A stretch of 64,000 bases of DNA from FEN-1191 sp964528845 (GTDB lineage Bacteria > Pseudomonadota > Gammaproteobacteria > Steroidobacterales > Steroidobacteraceae), in assembly GCA_964528845.1 (NCBI GenBank), contig CAZGVE010000005.1:1-64000 (forward strand). Direction: 5' to 3'. Under the pieces are notes generated by a model, which was given only the letters and a program-made list of their open reading frames with translations, did not search any database and was not told where the DNA came from. Shown one piece after another: positions 26,060-34,714 of this stretch. Made by a program: the position numbers and the translations under genes. How positions within the stretch are numbered: the first letter of the stretch is position 1; each line of letters starts with the position of its first letter.

Positions 26060-27244
26060 TTAGTACGACCTTGGCAGTCCGAGCACGCGCTCGGCCAGAT
26101 AACAGAGGATCAGCTCGCGCGAGACCGGCGCCAGGCGGGTGAGCACCGCCTCCCGGAAGTAGCGTTCGACGTCGCATTCGCTCGCATAGCCCATGCCGCC
26201 GAAGGTGCGCACCGCGCGGTCCGCGGCAGCGAACGCGGCATCGGCCGCCAGATACTTCGCCGCGTTGGCCTCGGCACCGCATGGCCTGCCGGCGTCATAG
26301 AGCTCGGCGGCACGCAGCATCATCAGCTCGGCGGCATACAGCTCGGCCCAGCTCTCCGCGAGCGGGTGCTGGATCGACTGATTCATTCCGATCGGACGAT
26401 TGAACACAACGCGCTCATTGGCGTAAGCAGTAGCTCTGGCCAGCGCGCGCCGTCCGATGCCGATGGCTTCCGCGGCGTTCAATATCCTCTCAGGATTCAG
26501 GCTGTCGAGCAGATAGCGGAAGCCCTTACCCTCCTCGCCGATACGGTCCCCGACGGGCACGGGCAGCGCGTCGATGAACAGCGCATTCGAATCGACGGCT
26601 GCGCGACCCATCTTCCGGATTTCTCGAGCCTCGACGTGCCTGCGGTCCAGGTCCGCATAGAACAATGTCAGGCCATCGATGGGCTTGCTGCACTGATCTA
26701 TCGGCGTGGTGCGGGCCAACAGCACGATCTTGTCGGCCTGTTGCGCGGTGCTGGTCCACATCTTGCGGCCGGTGACGAGGTAGTGGTCGCCGTCGCGAAC
26801 GGCACGAGTGCTGATCCGGGAGGTATCCAGTCCGGCGTCGGGTTCGGTAACCGCAAAGCAGGCCCGCGCACGACCGGCAATCAGCGGCGGCAGCATTCTG
26901 GAACGCTGCTCCGGCGTGCCATGGACGACGATCGCGTGGGGACCAAAGATATTGACGTGCACAGCGGATGCGGCAGCGAACACGCCGGCGGAACTGGCGA
27001 CGGTCTGCAGCATGACCGCCGCCTCGGTGACACCGAGCCCGGCGCCACCGTATTCGATCGGCATCGCAATACCGAGCCATCCAGCCTCGGCCATGGCACG
27101 GCTGTACTCGTGCGGAAACTCGCCCGCCTCGTCCTGGTGCCGCCAGTAGTCGTCATCGAAGCGCTCACAGAGCTGCCGGACGGCATCGCGGATCTGCACG
27201 CGCTCTGGAGTAGTGGCGAGGGCGGTCGTCAGATGCTCGAACAC
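26060..27244 (-). CDS. Acyl-CoA dehydrogenase with displaced catalytic Glu
   Basis: A 394-residue flavin dehydrogenase. Flavin-binding motifs are FAVTEPDAGLDTS and KMWTST; the C-terminal helical domain has RTFGGMGYASECDVERYFREA. At the place where MCAD-type enzymes have the catalytic Glu (YEGT), this protein reads LAPVSREL, with no Glu aligned. Instead Glu252 in LNPERILNAAE is where isovaleryl-CoA dehydrogenase carries its base. That suggests a branched-chain or bulky acyl-CoA substrate. It is upstream of and nearly contiguous with the CoA-transferase gene. Family certain; substrate inferred. Confidence 0.9.
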   Translation of the reverse strand: MFEHLTTALATTPERVQIRDAVRQLCERFDDDYWRHQDEAGEFPHEYSRAMAEAGWLGIAMPIEYGGAGLGVTEAAVMLQTVASSAGVFAAASAVHVNIFGPHAIVVHGTPEQRSRMLPPLIAGRARACFAVTEPDAGLDTSRISTRAVRDGDHYLVTGRKMWTSTAQQADKIVLLARTTPIDQCSKPIDGLTLFYADLDRRHVEAREIRKMGRAAVDSNALFIDALPVPVGDRIGEEGKGFRYLLDSLNPERILNAAEAIGIGRRALARATAYANERVVFNRPIGMNQSIQHPLAESWAELYAAELMMLRAAELYDAGRPCGAEANAAKYLAADAAFAAADRAVRTFGGMGYASECDVERYFREAVLTRLAPVSRELILCYLAERVLGLPRSY

Positions 27245-27288
27245 GCTGCTTCCTTCACGCCTGTGCAGTGCACGAATGGCTCATGCGC

Positions 27289-28035
27289 TCAACGCGACGG
27301 ATCCTGATGCATCTCGAGCTGCCGGCAAACCTCCAGCACCTGCTGGGCGGCCGACGCGATCTGCGGCTCGATACGCGTGGTCGGACCCGCCACAGTCACG
27401 AGGAACAGCGCATCGCGCCACCTGAACGGCGCCGACAGCGTCGTTACGCCTTCGATACTCTCCTCGCGGTTCACGTAGTAACCCCGCTTCCGGCCTGCGT
27501 CGAGCTGCTCGCGCAACGCGGTCCGGGATGCAACCGTGAACGGTGTATTGCGCTTGAGCACCGCGGTCTTCAGGTAGGCCCGCAGGGCGCGTTCATCCAG
27601 GCACCCGAGCAGCGCCTTGCCCGCGGACGTCGCGTACAGGCTTCGAATGTTGCTGCCCACCCGGATGCTCATGCGCAGCGGTTGGGCGGACTCGAACGAC
27701 AGCAAGTAGGTTGCCTGCAGACCGTTCGCCTTGGCGAGCAGCACGGATTCATCGAGCGCATCGCGCAGCGATTTCAGGATCACCTCGGCGCGCAGCAGCA
27801 CGGGGTCGTGTTCAGCGATCGTCTTCGCGATGTCATGCAGGCGCAGCGTGGGATAGTATCCCCCGCGCGGCGTCAGCTCGTAGAGATAGCCGCGCTGGCG
27901 CAGCGCACTGAGCACGTCATGGCAGCTCGAGGGCGGGATGCCGAGCAGCTTCGAGATCTCGCTCAGCGAAAGTGGTCGCTGCTGATCCGCGAACAGCTCG
28001 AAGCAATCCAGGGTGCGTTCGACGATCTTCGACAT
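27289..28035 (-). CDS. IclR family transcriptional regulator
   Basis: A 248-residue regulator. The N-terminal winged helix-turn-helix (LSLSEISKLLGIPPSSCHDVLSAL) is followed by the IclR effector domain with NIRSLYATSAGKALLGCLDE and RGYYVNREES. IclR regulators sense small carboxylic or aromatic acids and control the catabolic operon they sit in. It lies inside the operon, between a cupin gene (2 nt gap) and the acyl-CoA dehydrogenase gene (44 nt gap), so it is probably autoregulated through the inverted repeat at 29865-29880. Confidence 0.92.
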   Translation of the reverse strand: MSKIVERTLDCFELFADQQRPLSLSEISKLLGIPPSSCHDVLSALRQRGYLYELTPRGGYYPTLRLHDIAKTIAEHDPVLLRAEVILKSLRDALDESVLLAKANGLQATYLLSFESAQPLRMSIRVGSNIRSLYATSAGKALLGCLDERALRAYLKTAVLKRNTPFTVASRTALREQLDAGRKRGYYVNREESIEGVTTLSAPFRWRDALFLVTVAGPTTRIEPQIASAAQQVLEVCRQLEMHQDPSR

Positions 28036-28037
28036 GG

Positions 28038-28421
28038 CTACTCGAAGACGATCTTCTCCGGTGCGCCTTCGAACGGCGGAGAATAGATCACGAGCAGCCG
28101 GATCTTCTCGCTCAGGACCCTGATTGAATGAAATACCCTCGGCGGGTAGTACAGCAGGTCACCGGTCCTGATGTGCTCGTCGACGCCGTCGATGCCGGCG
28201 ATCGCCTCCCCCTCGATGACATAGACCGCCTGTTCCATGTCGGGGTGCGCATGCGGGATCGCGCCTTCGTTGCGCTCGATTTCACCGAGCGAGATTTCAA
28301 GGTACTTCGAACCGTTGGTCTTAGGTCCCACCAGGCGATAGTTGGTGGTGCCGGTGTGGTTGGCGGGACTGTAGGACTCCTGCTCATAGGGTCGGATGAC
28401 GTAGCGCGATCGCGGACTCAT
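28038..28421 (-). CDS. Small cupin-domain protein
   Basis: A 127-residue single cupin. Motif 1 is IPHAHPDMEQAVYVIEG (metal-ligand His residues and Glu) and motif 2 is DLLYYPPRVFHSIRV. Usual length for stand-alone cupins such as isomerases, decarboxylases or dioxygenase-like metal enzymes. It overlaps the MFS gene by 4 nt (ATGA) and precedes the IclR gene, so it belongs to the catabolic operon, where it may act on the substrate before CoA activation. Reaction unknown. Confidence 0.85.
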   Translation of the reverse strand: MSPRSRYVIRPYEQESYSPANHTGTTNYRLVGPKTNGSKYLEISLGEIERNEGAIPHAHPDMEQAVYVIEGEAIAGIDGVDEHIRTGDLLYYPPRVFHSIRVLSEKIRLLVIYSPPFEGAPEKIVFE

Positions 28422-29779
28422 GCTTGCACCTCCTTGAGCGCGACATTCTCCTGCCGCCCACCGAGAAAATAGAAAATGACCGACACCAGCAGCGCAAGGC
28501 AGGCGACGCCGATCAAGCCACCGCGAAAGTCGCCGGTACGGTCACGAATGGCGCCAATCACCCATGGAGTGACGAAACCGCCCAGCACCCCTATGGCACT
28601 GATGGCGGCGATGCCGCCGGCCGCCGGTGCACCGCGCAGGAAGGTGCCGGGGATCACCCAGAACGGCGCCACGAACGCCAGCGTGCACGCAAACGCCACC
28701 GAGATCGCCACGACCTTCAGCACCGGATCGCCGAACATCATCGCCGCCAGCAGCGCGATGCCGCCCGCAAAATTGGCCAGCGCGGCGTGACCGCGGCGCT
28801 CCCCGCGCGAGTCCGAACGACGCCCCCACCAGATCATCCCGAACAATGCCAGCACGTTGGGCACGGCCACGACGAATCCGGTCTGCAGGTTGCTCAGGCC
28901 AAAACCCTTGACGATCTGCGGCAGGAAGAACGTGATGCCATTCATCAGACAGGCGTTGCTGAACCACATGCTCGCCAGCAACAGGACCCTGGGATTCATC
29001 AGCGCCTGTGATACCGAATAATTCCTGCTGCGCGCGGCCTGCTGGCCTTCATGGGCCAGCCTGCTCGCGAGCCACTCGCGCTGCCCAGCGGACAGCCATT
29101 GCGCCTGTGCGGGGCCGTCCTCGAGGTACCGCAGTACCACCGGTGCCAGCAGCACCGCGGGCAGTCCCTCGACGATGAACAGCCATTGCCAGCCACGCAG
29201 TCCGAGTGTGCCGTCCAGCGCCAGCAGTGCGCCGGATAGCGGCGCGCCGAGGATCCCGGTGATCGGAATGGCGGCCAGAAACACCCCCAGCACACTGCCG
29301 CGCTGAGCCGTGGGGAACCACAGCATCAGGAAGAACAGGATTCCGGGGTAGAAGCCGGCTTCGGCGGCGCCGAGCAGCAACCGGAGCGCATAGAAGCTGG
29401 TGGGTCCTGCGACAAAAGCCATCGCGACGGCACAGACGCCCCAGCTTGCCATGATGCGCGCGATCCAGCGGCGCGCGCCAAAGCGATACAGCAGCAGGTT
29501 GGACGGAATCTCGAGCAGCGAATAGGTGATGAAGAACAGGCCGGCGCCCAGTCCGTACTGCGCGGCCGACAGCCTGAGATCGGCATTCATCTGCAGTGCG
29601 GCGAAACTGATGTTGATCCGATTCAGCCACGCCACCAGGTAACAGACCATCAGCAGCGGCAGCAGCCGCCAGCGGAGGCGCCGCATCAGTTCGGACTGCC
29701 CCGTTGCGCCGAGATCGCCGGACACGCCGGGCGCGACTGCCTGCATTGGTCTATTCGGCGTCATCGTCTGCTCGGCCAT
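28418..29779 (-). CDS. MFS transporter, anion:cation symporter (ACS) type
   Basis: A 453-residue permease with about 12 membrane segments. The N-terminal half has LVAWLNRINISFAALQMN and GARRWIARIMASWG, typical of the ACS family that imports tartrate, phthalate, hexuronates and similar organic acids. It is the first gene of the eight-gene catabolic operon, with the IclR-like palindrome 85 nt upstream. Together with the CoA-transferase this says the growth substrate is a carboxylic acid. Confidence 0.9.
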   Translation of the reverse strand: MAEQTMTPNRPMQAVAPGVSGDLGATGQSELMRRLRWRLLPLLMVCYLVAWLNRINISFAALQMNADLRLSAAQYGLGAGLFFITYSLLEIPSNLLLYRFGARRWIARIMASWGVCAVAMAFVAGPTSFYALRLLLGAAEAGFYPGILFFLMLWFPTAQRGSVLGVFLAAIPITGILGAPLSGALLALDGTLGLRGWQWLFIVEGLPAVLLAPVVLRYLEDGPAQAQWLSAGQREWLASRLAHEGQQAARSRNYSVSQALMNPRVLLLASMWFSNACLMNGITFFLPQIVKGFGLSNLQTGFVVAVPNVLALFGMIWWGRRSDSRGERRGHAALANFAGGIALLAAMMFGDPVLKVVAISVAFACTLAFVAPFWVIPGTFLRGAPAAGGIAAISAIGVLGGFVTPWVIGAIRDRTGDFRGGLIGVACLALLVSVIFYFLGGRQENVALKEVQA

Positions 29780-29864
29780 CGCACCGCGCTCATTCGCTTA
29801 GCTTCAATGGCGCCACCCCGTGCGAGCAATGTGCAAGAGGGCCGCGCCAGGGTCAAGCTTTATT

Positions 29865-29880
29865 TTTCGCTGCGGCGAAA
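29865..29880 (-). promoter_or_regulatory. Inverted repeat, probable IclR operator of the catabolic operon
   Basis: TTTCGC-TGCG-GCGAAA, a perfect 6-bp inverted repeat with a 4-nt centre inside an AT-rich island of otherwise GC-rich DNA. The palindrome continues imperfectly outward (TATTTTTCGC against GCGAAACAATA). It lies 85 nt before the first gene of the operon that contains an IclR gene. An additional GCGAAAG half-site follows at about 29895. Role inferred from position and form. Confidence 0.5.
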
Positions 29881-29933
29881 CAATATTTACCATGGCGAAA
29901 GTCGGCGGCGGCGGTCGCAGCCCGCCGCGGCAC

Positions 29934-31241
29934 CTATCGCGGACCGCTTGCGGGTCCCTGATCCCACGGAAAGCCGTAGGTCGGCAGCTGTTCCGGGAGC
30001 TGGAACCTGGCGTATTCGACGCGGTTGTTGACGGTTACCAGCTGCAGGATCTCCCGACCGTCACCGAGCGGGATCATGGTCTGGCTGTAGCCATCATTGT
30101 CAATGTTGTAGTCGATTGGTGTCTCGATCAGTGTCCACAGGCCCGCGCCACCGTTGCGATTGATGAACATGCCGTTGCCGACCCGTCCGAGGTTGTCGCG
30201 CACGACCGAGCGGCCCGTGACCAGCAGCGTCCCGTTCGCCCCACCCCACGGCGACCAGGCGATGAAGGGTGTGCCGTTGGGAAACTGCCGCCAGCGATCC
30301 TGGATCAGGGTGCCGAAACTCGCAGGATCTCCCCAATCGTCACCGTCTCGCGAGGTGCGGAAATGGACGGAGTTGGTGCGTGGCTCGAGCGGATAGCCAG
30401 GCATACTGACTTCCTCGTAGCTCATGTAGTACCTGCCATGTCCATCGCGAACGACGATGGCCATGCCGGGGCGCGTCAGGCCATCCGATATCGCCGCATC
30501 GTAGACCACCGGTCCCCAGGTACGACCGCCATCCGGCGAGACCTCGTGATCCAGCAGCTGGCTGTAGCCATCCTTCTTGGCGCGCTCATCCGAAAAATAC
30601 GCGACCAGATGACCGGTGGCATCCACGTACAGATAAGGCTCGAACACCGGATCCTGATCGCGCAGCAGCCCCGCCCGGTCGGACGGGTCGTAACGTCCGA
30701 CGCCGCCGGTGGCGATGGTGCTCAGGTATGCCCAGCTCTTGCCGCCATCGCTGCTGAACGCGACGTCGAGCGTCCGCTTGCCGGGATCGGGACCAGGGGC
30801 CCCATCGCCTGCCGCCATGATCGTTCCGGCGGGGAACTCTCCGATCTTCACGGGCAGCTCGAACAGAGCCGGCTCGCCGCGGAGCATCGGTACCTCGGAG
30901 AAGCGCTGCCACGTCTCCCCGCCATCGGTGCTGCGAAACAGGGGCAGTGCCCGCTCGCGCTGACCGAAGGTGGCGAGCAACTGCCCGATTCCCGGGGCGT
31001 AATGGCCGAGCTGAATCACGCGCGGATAGGTGGCTCCCGGCGCCTGCTCCATCGTGAAGAAACCGATCTTCGATGTGAAGACCGTAGGAACAGGCACGCT
31101 CCACTGCGCCGCGGGGTCGGACACGGGCGCGCCTTGACCCGTCGGCGGGCCGGCGGGGACGGCGGACTGGGCCCAGGCACCGCAGAACCCCAGTATGCCG
31201 ATCGCGCTGCCGAGCAGCGCAAACCTGCCGTACTCAATCAT
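29934..31241 (-). CDS. Secreted sialidase-like BNR/Asp-box propeller protein
   Basis: A 435-residue exported protein (signal ends GAWAQS). Asp-box repeats RSTDGGETWQ, SSDGGKSWA, SPDGGRTWG and TSRDGDDWG mark a six-bladed propeller of the sialidase superfamily. An Arg in RPGMAIVVRDG and acidic residues in YEEVSMPG could be active-site residues, as in exo-sialidases and GH93 arabinanases, but a full sialidase triad cannot be confirmed. It probably acts on glycan ends in the periplasm or outside the cell. Divergent from the phospholipase-like gene; it precedes the catabolic operon but has its own 3' region and is not clearly part of it. Confidence 0.75.
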   Translation of the reverse strand: MIEYGRFALLGSAIGILGFCGAWAQSAVPAGPPTGQGAPVSDPAAQWSVPVPTVFTSKIGFFTMEQAPGATYPRVIQLGHYAPGIGQLLATFGQRERALPLFRSTDGGETWQRFSEVPMLRGEPALFELPVKIGEFPAGTIMAAGDGAPGPDPGKRTLDVAFSSDGGKSWAYLSTIATGGVGRYDPSDRAGLLRDQDPVFEPYLYVDATGHLVAYFSDERAKKDGYSQLLDHEVSPDGGRTWGPVVYDAAISDGLTRPGMAIVVRDGHGRYYMSYEEVSMPGYPLEPRTNSVHFRTSRDGDDWGDPASFGTLIQDRWRQFPNGTPFIAWSPWGGANGTLLVTGRSVVRDNLGRVGNGMFINRNGGAGLWTLIETPIDYNIDNDGYSQTMIPLGDGREILQLVTVNNRVEYARFQLPEQLPTYGFPWDQGPASGPR

Positions 31242-31323
31242 ATTCCCGTTCCCCGCTCGGTGGACACCAGTCCGGCTGGCGAGCGTATCCCCCGCAGCTG
31301 CGTTGCGCTACGTTAGCTGCACC

Positions 31324-32283
31324 ATGCTCAAAGGTTCCTGTGTCGCAACGCTGCTGCTCGTGCCGGCGATCGCCGTGGCTGTCGATCAGGGGTCGATCAC
31401 CGCCCCGACGACCGGCAGTGCAACCCAGGCGGCGCTCACGGAGCCGCTGTTGCAGCCCTACGAGCCGACGACCGGTGGATTCACGCAGGACAGCGACGAT
31501 GCCGGCTTCGTCGACGTGAACCTGTCGGTGAAGATTCGCATCGCGCCGGACTATATCCTGCCGAGGATACGGCCATTCCTCGCCATGACCACGCGCTTCG
31601 GCTTCTACTGGGGCACCCGGCCCGGATCGCCGGTCATCGGCAAGACCTACAACCCGGCGCTGCTGCTGCGTATTCTTACCAGGGACACGCTGGTCCGCAG
31701 TCCGGACGGCAGCCGGTCCGAATACGCAGAGTTCATCAACGTCGGCTATGCCCACGAGTCGAACGGACAGCTGATCCATACGCAGCAGCAGTACCAGCAG
31801 GAACTCGTCAGTGCGCCGGATTCCCGCTTTGCGGACAATTTCATCCACCGCGGATGGGACTATCTCAACGTGGCGTGGAAGAAGAATTTCGGCGACCCGG
31901 ATGTGTCGATGACACTGGACGCCAAGTATTTCCTGCCCAACGGTCTGCTGCAGGGCGCGGAGGATGAATACCATCCCTGGGAAAACAATCCGCAGGGCAA
32001 GCCCCGCAAGGCCGTCGATGGCATCTCAGCGGCCGTAGGCTGGCCGACTTCCGCCATTGACTTCCCGGTGAACGATTTGCGATTGCGGCCGAACCTGATC
32101 CTGAAATACACCACCGGATACCAGACACCGTTCGCCTACAGCACCATGCGTGCGGAACTGGGTCTGCACGTGGCGTCATTGCCGATTGTCCTGTGGGGAC
32201 AGCACGGCTACATGAGCAGCCTGGCGAACTACTACAAGAGGGTCGACGCCGTCGGCATTGAACTGCGATTCGATTCCTTCTAG
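31324..32283 (+). CDS. Outer-membrane phospholipase A (OMPLA)-like protein
   Basis: A 319-residue exported protein (signal ends AIAVAVD). The OMPLA active-site motif is YAHESNGQ, giving His144 and Ser146 as catalytic residues. The third residue, Asn in the E. coli SRSWNR motif, appears here as Asp179 in HRGWDYL, and the loop between is longer. Alternating aromatic beta-strands and the terminal ELRFDSF fit a 12-stranded barrel. OMPLA hydrolyses phospholipids that reach the outer leaflet. The ATG at 31324 (MLKGSCV) is chosen because it starts the signal peptide; the frame opens 129 nt earlier. Confidence 0.75.
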   Translation: MLKGSCVATLLLVPAIAVAVDQGSITAPTTGSATQAALTEPLLQPYEPTTGGFTQDSDDAGFVDVNLSVKIRIAPDYILPRIRPFLAMTTRFGFYWGTRPGSPVIGKTYNPALLLRILTRDTLVRSPDGSRSEYAEFINVGYAHESNGQLIHTQQQYQQELVSAPDSRFADNFIHRGWDYLNVAWKKNFGDPDVSMTLDAKYFLPNGLLQGAEDEYHPWENNPQGKPRKAVDGISAAVGWPTSAIDFPVNDLRLRPNLILKYTTGYQTPFAYSTMRAELGLHVASLPIVLWGQHGYMSSLANYYKRVDAVGIELRFDSF

Positions 32284-32333
32284 CCGGATTTGCTAGGATG
32301 AGCCAATCGCGTGCTGCCATCGGGGGGGCGAAC

Positions 32334-32777
32334 ATGCATCACATGCTCGGACGGCATCTGCCGTTGCTGCTCCTGCCGCTCCTGCTGCTGCAGCCGGCCG
32401 CCTCGTTCGCCGCGGAACCCTCACCCGCGCCCGCGCTCGATTTTGCCTACTACTCCACGCGCGTCGAGCCGCTGTTCCTGAAGAAGCGTGCAGGCCATGC
32501 GCGCTGTGTCGTGTGCCACGCGGGCAGCACCAATGCCTTGCATCTGGAGCCCTTGCCGCCCGGCAACAGCACCTGGACCCCCGAGCAGTCGCGGCGCAAT
32601 TTCGAGACCGTCTCCCGGCTGGTCACGCCCGGCGATCCGGCGTCGAGCCGGCTGCTGCTGCACCCGCTCGCAGCCACCGCCGGTGGCGACAGGTTCCACA
32701 GCGGAGGACGGCAATTCGCATCGCAGGATGACCCGGATTGGCGAATCCTGGCGGATTGGGTCCGCAACGCGAAATAG
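32334..32777 (+). CDS. Exported single-heme c-type cytochrome-like protein
   Basis: A 147-residue protein with a Leu-rich signal peptide ending SFAAEP. One heme-c motif CVVCH. The sequence around it (FAYYSTRVEPLFLKKR and SRLLLHPLAATAGGDRFHSGG) resembles the cytochrome-like domains common in Planctomycetes and Verrucomicrobia. DPDWRILADWVRNAK closes the domain. The ATG at 32334 follows a G-rich stretch; another ATG lies at 32298. It is convergent with the YVTN gene. It probably carries electrons for a periplasmic dehydrogenase. Confidence 0.7.
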   Translation: MHHMLGRHLPLLLLPLLLLQPAASFAAEPSPAPALDFAYYSTRVEPLFLKKRAGHARCVVCHAGSTNALHLEPLPPGNSTWTPEQSRRNFETVSRLVTPGDPASSRLLLHPLAATAGGDRFHSGGRQFASQDDPDWRILADWVRNAK

Positions 32778-32783
32778 TGGCGC

Positions 32784-33779
32784 TCAGGGGAGCGCGACGG
32801 TGCCGTTGCGCTTGGGGACTTCGCCCACTGGAATGACGGCCACCTGCGTCCGCGTCGAGGTATCGATGACCGACACGGAATTCGCCCCGGAGTTGGCGAC
32901 GTAGAGTCTTGAACCGTCGGGCGTGAAAGTCAGCCAGTCCGGTACCTCTCCGGTGCGCGCATATCCCTGCACCGTAAGGTCGGGGAGCGAATAGACGAAC
33001 ACGGCATTCGCGATCGAGCTGTTGACCCACAGCGTCCTGCCATCCGGAGCGACGCCGATGCCGTGTGATGGAGCGCCTCCTTCGGCGGTGCCCCCGGCGG
33101 GCTCATCGGGGAGCCTGATCCGGCTCACTACCTGGTGGGTCTTGAAGTCCACCACGGCGAACCCGTTGAAGCCGGAAAGCTGCACGAAGATCCGGCTCGT
33201 CGAACCGTCCGCCGCCTTCTCGAAGGCCATCGGGCGCACTCCAAGATCGAACGGCAGCTCCCAGACCGGCTCCAGGGTCTGCGCATCGATCACGGTCAGT
33301 ATCCTCCCGACGATGGAGCCGGCGACGACGTACTTGCCGTCCGGCGTGACGTAGGGATTGTGCACGCCACCCTTCACGGCGATGCGCCGGATGCTCTTCA
33401 TCGACGCCGTGTCCACGACCTCGACCGCTCCCGGAGCGCTCACGATCGCGACGAACACCCGCCGACCATCCTTCGACACCGCGACGTTGTTCGGATGACC
33501 GCTCAGCGCAGCCTTGCCGAGCAGCTTGCCGGTGCGGGTATCGGTGGCCCACAGCGTGTTCTCGGCCTCGCAGCTGATGTAGGCCCGCGTGCCATCCGGG
33601 GAGAAGGCGACCCCGTGGGGAACCTCGATATCCTTGACCTGCATCACGACCCGGTTCGTCGCCGAGTCGATGATGTCCACGGCATCACCGGCGCTGTTGG
33701 TCTGGTAGATCCGGAATGCGTTGACCGTCAGCGGCAGCGCGAGCAGGCAGCCCAAGGCGCAGACTCTTGTAATCATCAT
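32784..33779 (-). CDS. Periplasmic YVTN-family beta-propeller protein
   Basis: A 331-residue exported protein; the signal ends LTVNAF. Seven repeats of the YVTN type, for example GTRAYISCEAENTLWATD, GRRVFVAIVSAPGAVEVVD, GKYVVAGSIVGRILTVID and GSRLYVANSGANSVSVID. No catalytic residues stand out. Such proteins often accompany quinoprotein or cytochrome systems as binding proteins. The start is the first of two adjacent ATGs (33779) with AGGGTG upstream; the longer frame overlaps the Anbu gene on the other strand. Convergent with the cytochrome-like gene, with 6 nt between stops. Confidence 0.82.
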   Translation of the reverse strand: MMITRVCALGCLLALPLTVNAFRIYQTNSAGDAVDIIDSATNRVVMQVKDIEVPHGVAFSPDGTRAYISCEAENTLWATDTRTGKLLGKAALSGHPNNVAVSKDGRRVFVAIVSAPGAVEVVDTASMKSIRRIAVKGGVHNPYVTPDGKYVVAGSIVGRILTVIDAQTLEPVWELPFDLGVRPMAFEKAADGSTSRIFVQLSGFNGFAVVDFKTHQVVSRIRLPDEPAGGTAEGGAPSHGIGVAPDGRTLWVNSSIANAVFVYSLPDLTVQGYARTGEVPDWLTFTPDGSRLYVANSGANSVSVIDTSTRTQVAVIPVGEVPKRNGTVALP

Positions 33780-33970
33780 GGGCACCCTGCCACTGGGCCG
33801 CTCCCCGGCCGTTCGTCCGACGTTAGCGGGGGCCATTCCGGCAGTCAAGTTCCGGTCAATGCGGCGGTACGTCTGTGCGCTTGAGTACGGACTGGCGCCC
33901 GCATGCCCGCTAGATTCATCCGCCTTACCGGCCGTTGCCTCGCCCCGGCCTGCCTCAAGGAAATCCAAGC

Positions 33971-34702
33971 GTGACCTACTGCGTAGGTGTCCTGCTCCAG
34001 GATGGACTGGTGCTTGCATCCGATTCCCGCACTCACGCGGGAGTCGACAATTTCTCCACGTTCTGCAAGATGCACGTGTTCGAACGCGTGGGCGACCGGG
34101 TGATAGTGCTGCTGAGCTCGGGCAATCTCGCTGGTACCCAGGCGGTCATCAGCATCCTGAAGCAACGGGCGGAAGCGCAGCAGAGCGACATGCCCACGAT
34201 CTGGACCGCTAGCACGATGTTCGACGTGGCTGTCATCGTCTCGAACGCCGTACGGGATGTGGAGGCCCGCGATGGCAAGCACCTGGCAGCGGGCGCGACT
34301 CCATTCAATGCCTCGTTCATCATCGGCGGACAGATCAAGGGCGACCCTTTGCGGCTGTTTCGCACTTTTGCCGAAGGTAATTTCATTGAAGCCGGTATCG
34401 ATACGCCGTTTCTGCAGACGGGAGAGTCGAAATACGGAAAGCCGATCATCGATCGCGTGATCACTGCCTCCACCAGTCTCAGTGACGCGATGAAATGCGT
34501 GCTGGTTTCCTTCGATTCGACCATGCGCAGTAATCTCTCCGTGGGCATGCCGATCGATCTCGCCTGCTGCAAACGCGACAGCCTGAGGCTTGAACAGCGC
34601 ACCCGCTTCGAACCGGGTGACGCCTATTTTGCGACGCTGAGCCGAGAGTGGCGCGATGGTGTGCGGGCCGTATTTCGGCGCTTGCCAGACGTTCCCGCTT
34701 GA
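33971..34702 (+). CDS. Anbu (proteasome-type) peptidase
   Basis: A 243-residue protein of the bacterial proteasome-like Anbu family. It starts at GTG 33971 with AAGGA upstream, which puts Thr2 (MTYCVGVLL) as the N-terminal nucleophile after Met removal; the longer frame would bury it. Conserved features include DGLVLASDSRTHAGVDNFSTF, the Lys of CKMHVF, and SFIIGGQIKGDPLRLF. Anbu forms open rings of beta-like subunits and is usually encoded with a transglutaminase-like protein, an alpha-E protein and an ATP-grasp protein. Here only the transglutaminase gene follows, 12 nt on. Substrates unknown. Confidence 0.9.
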   Translation: MTYCVGVLLQDGLVLASDSRTHAGVDNFSTFCKMHVFERVGDRVIVLLSSGNLAGTQAVISILKQRAEAQQSDMPTIWTASTMFDVAVIVSNAVRDVEARDGKHLAAGATPFNASFIIGGQIKGDPLRLFRTFAEGNFIEAGIDTPFLQTGESKYGKPIIDRVITASTSLSDAMKCVLVSFDSTMRSNLSVGMPIDLACCKRDSLRLEQRTRFEPGDAYFATLSREWRDGVRAVFRRLPDVPA

Positions 34703-34714
34703 GGTGCACCGAGC

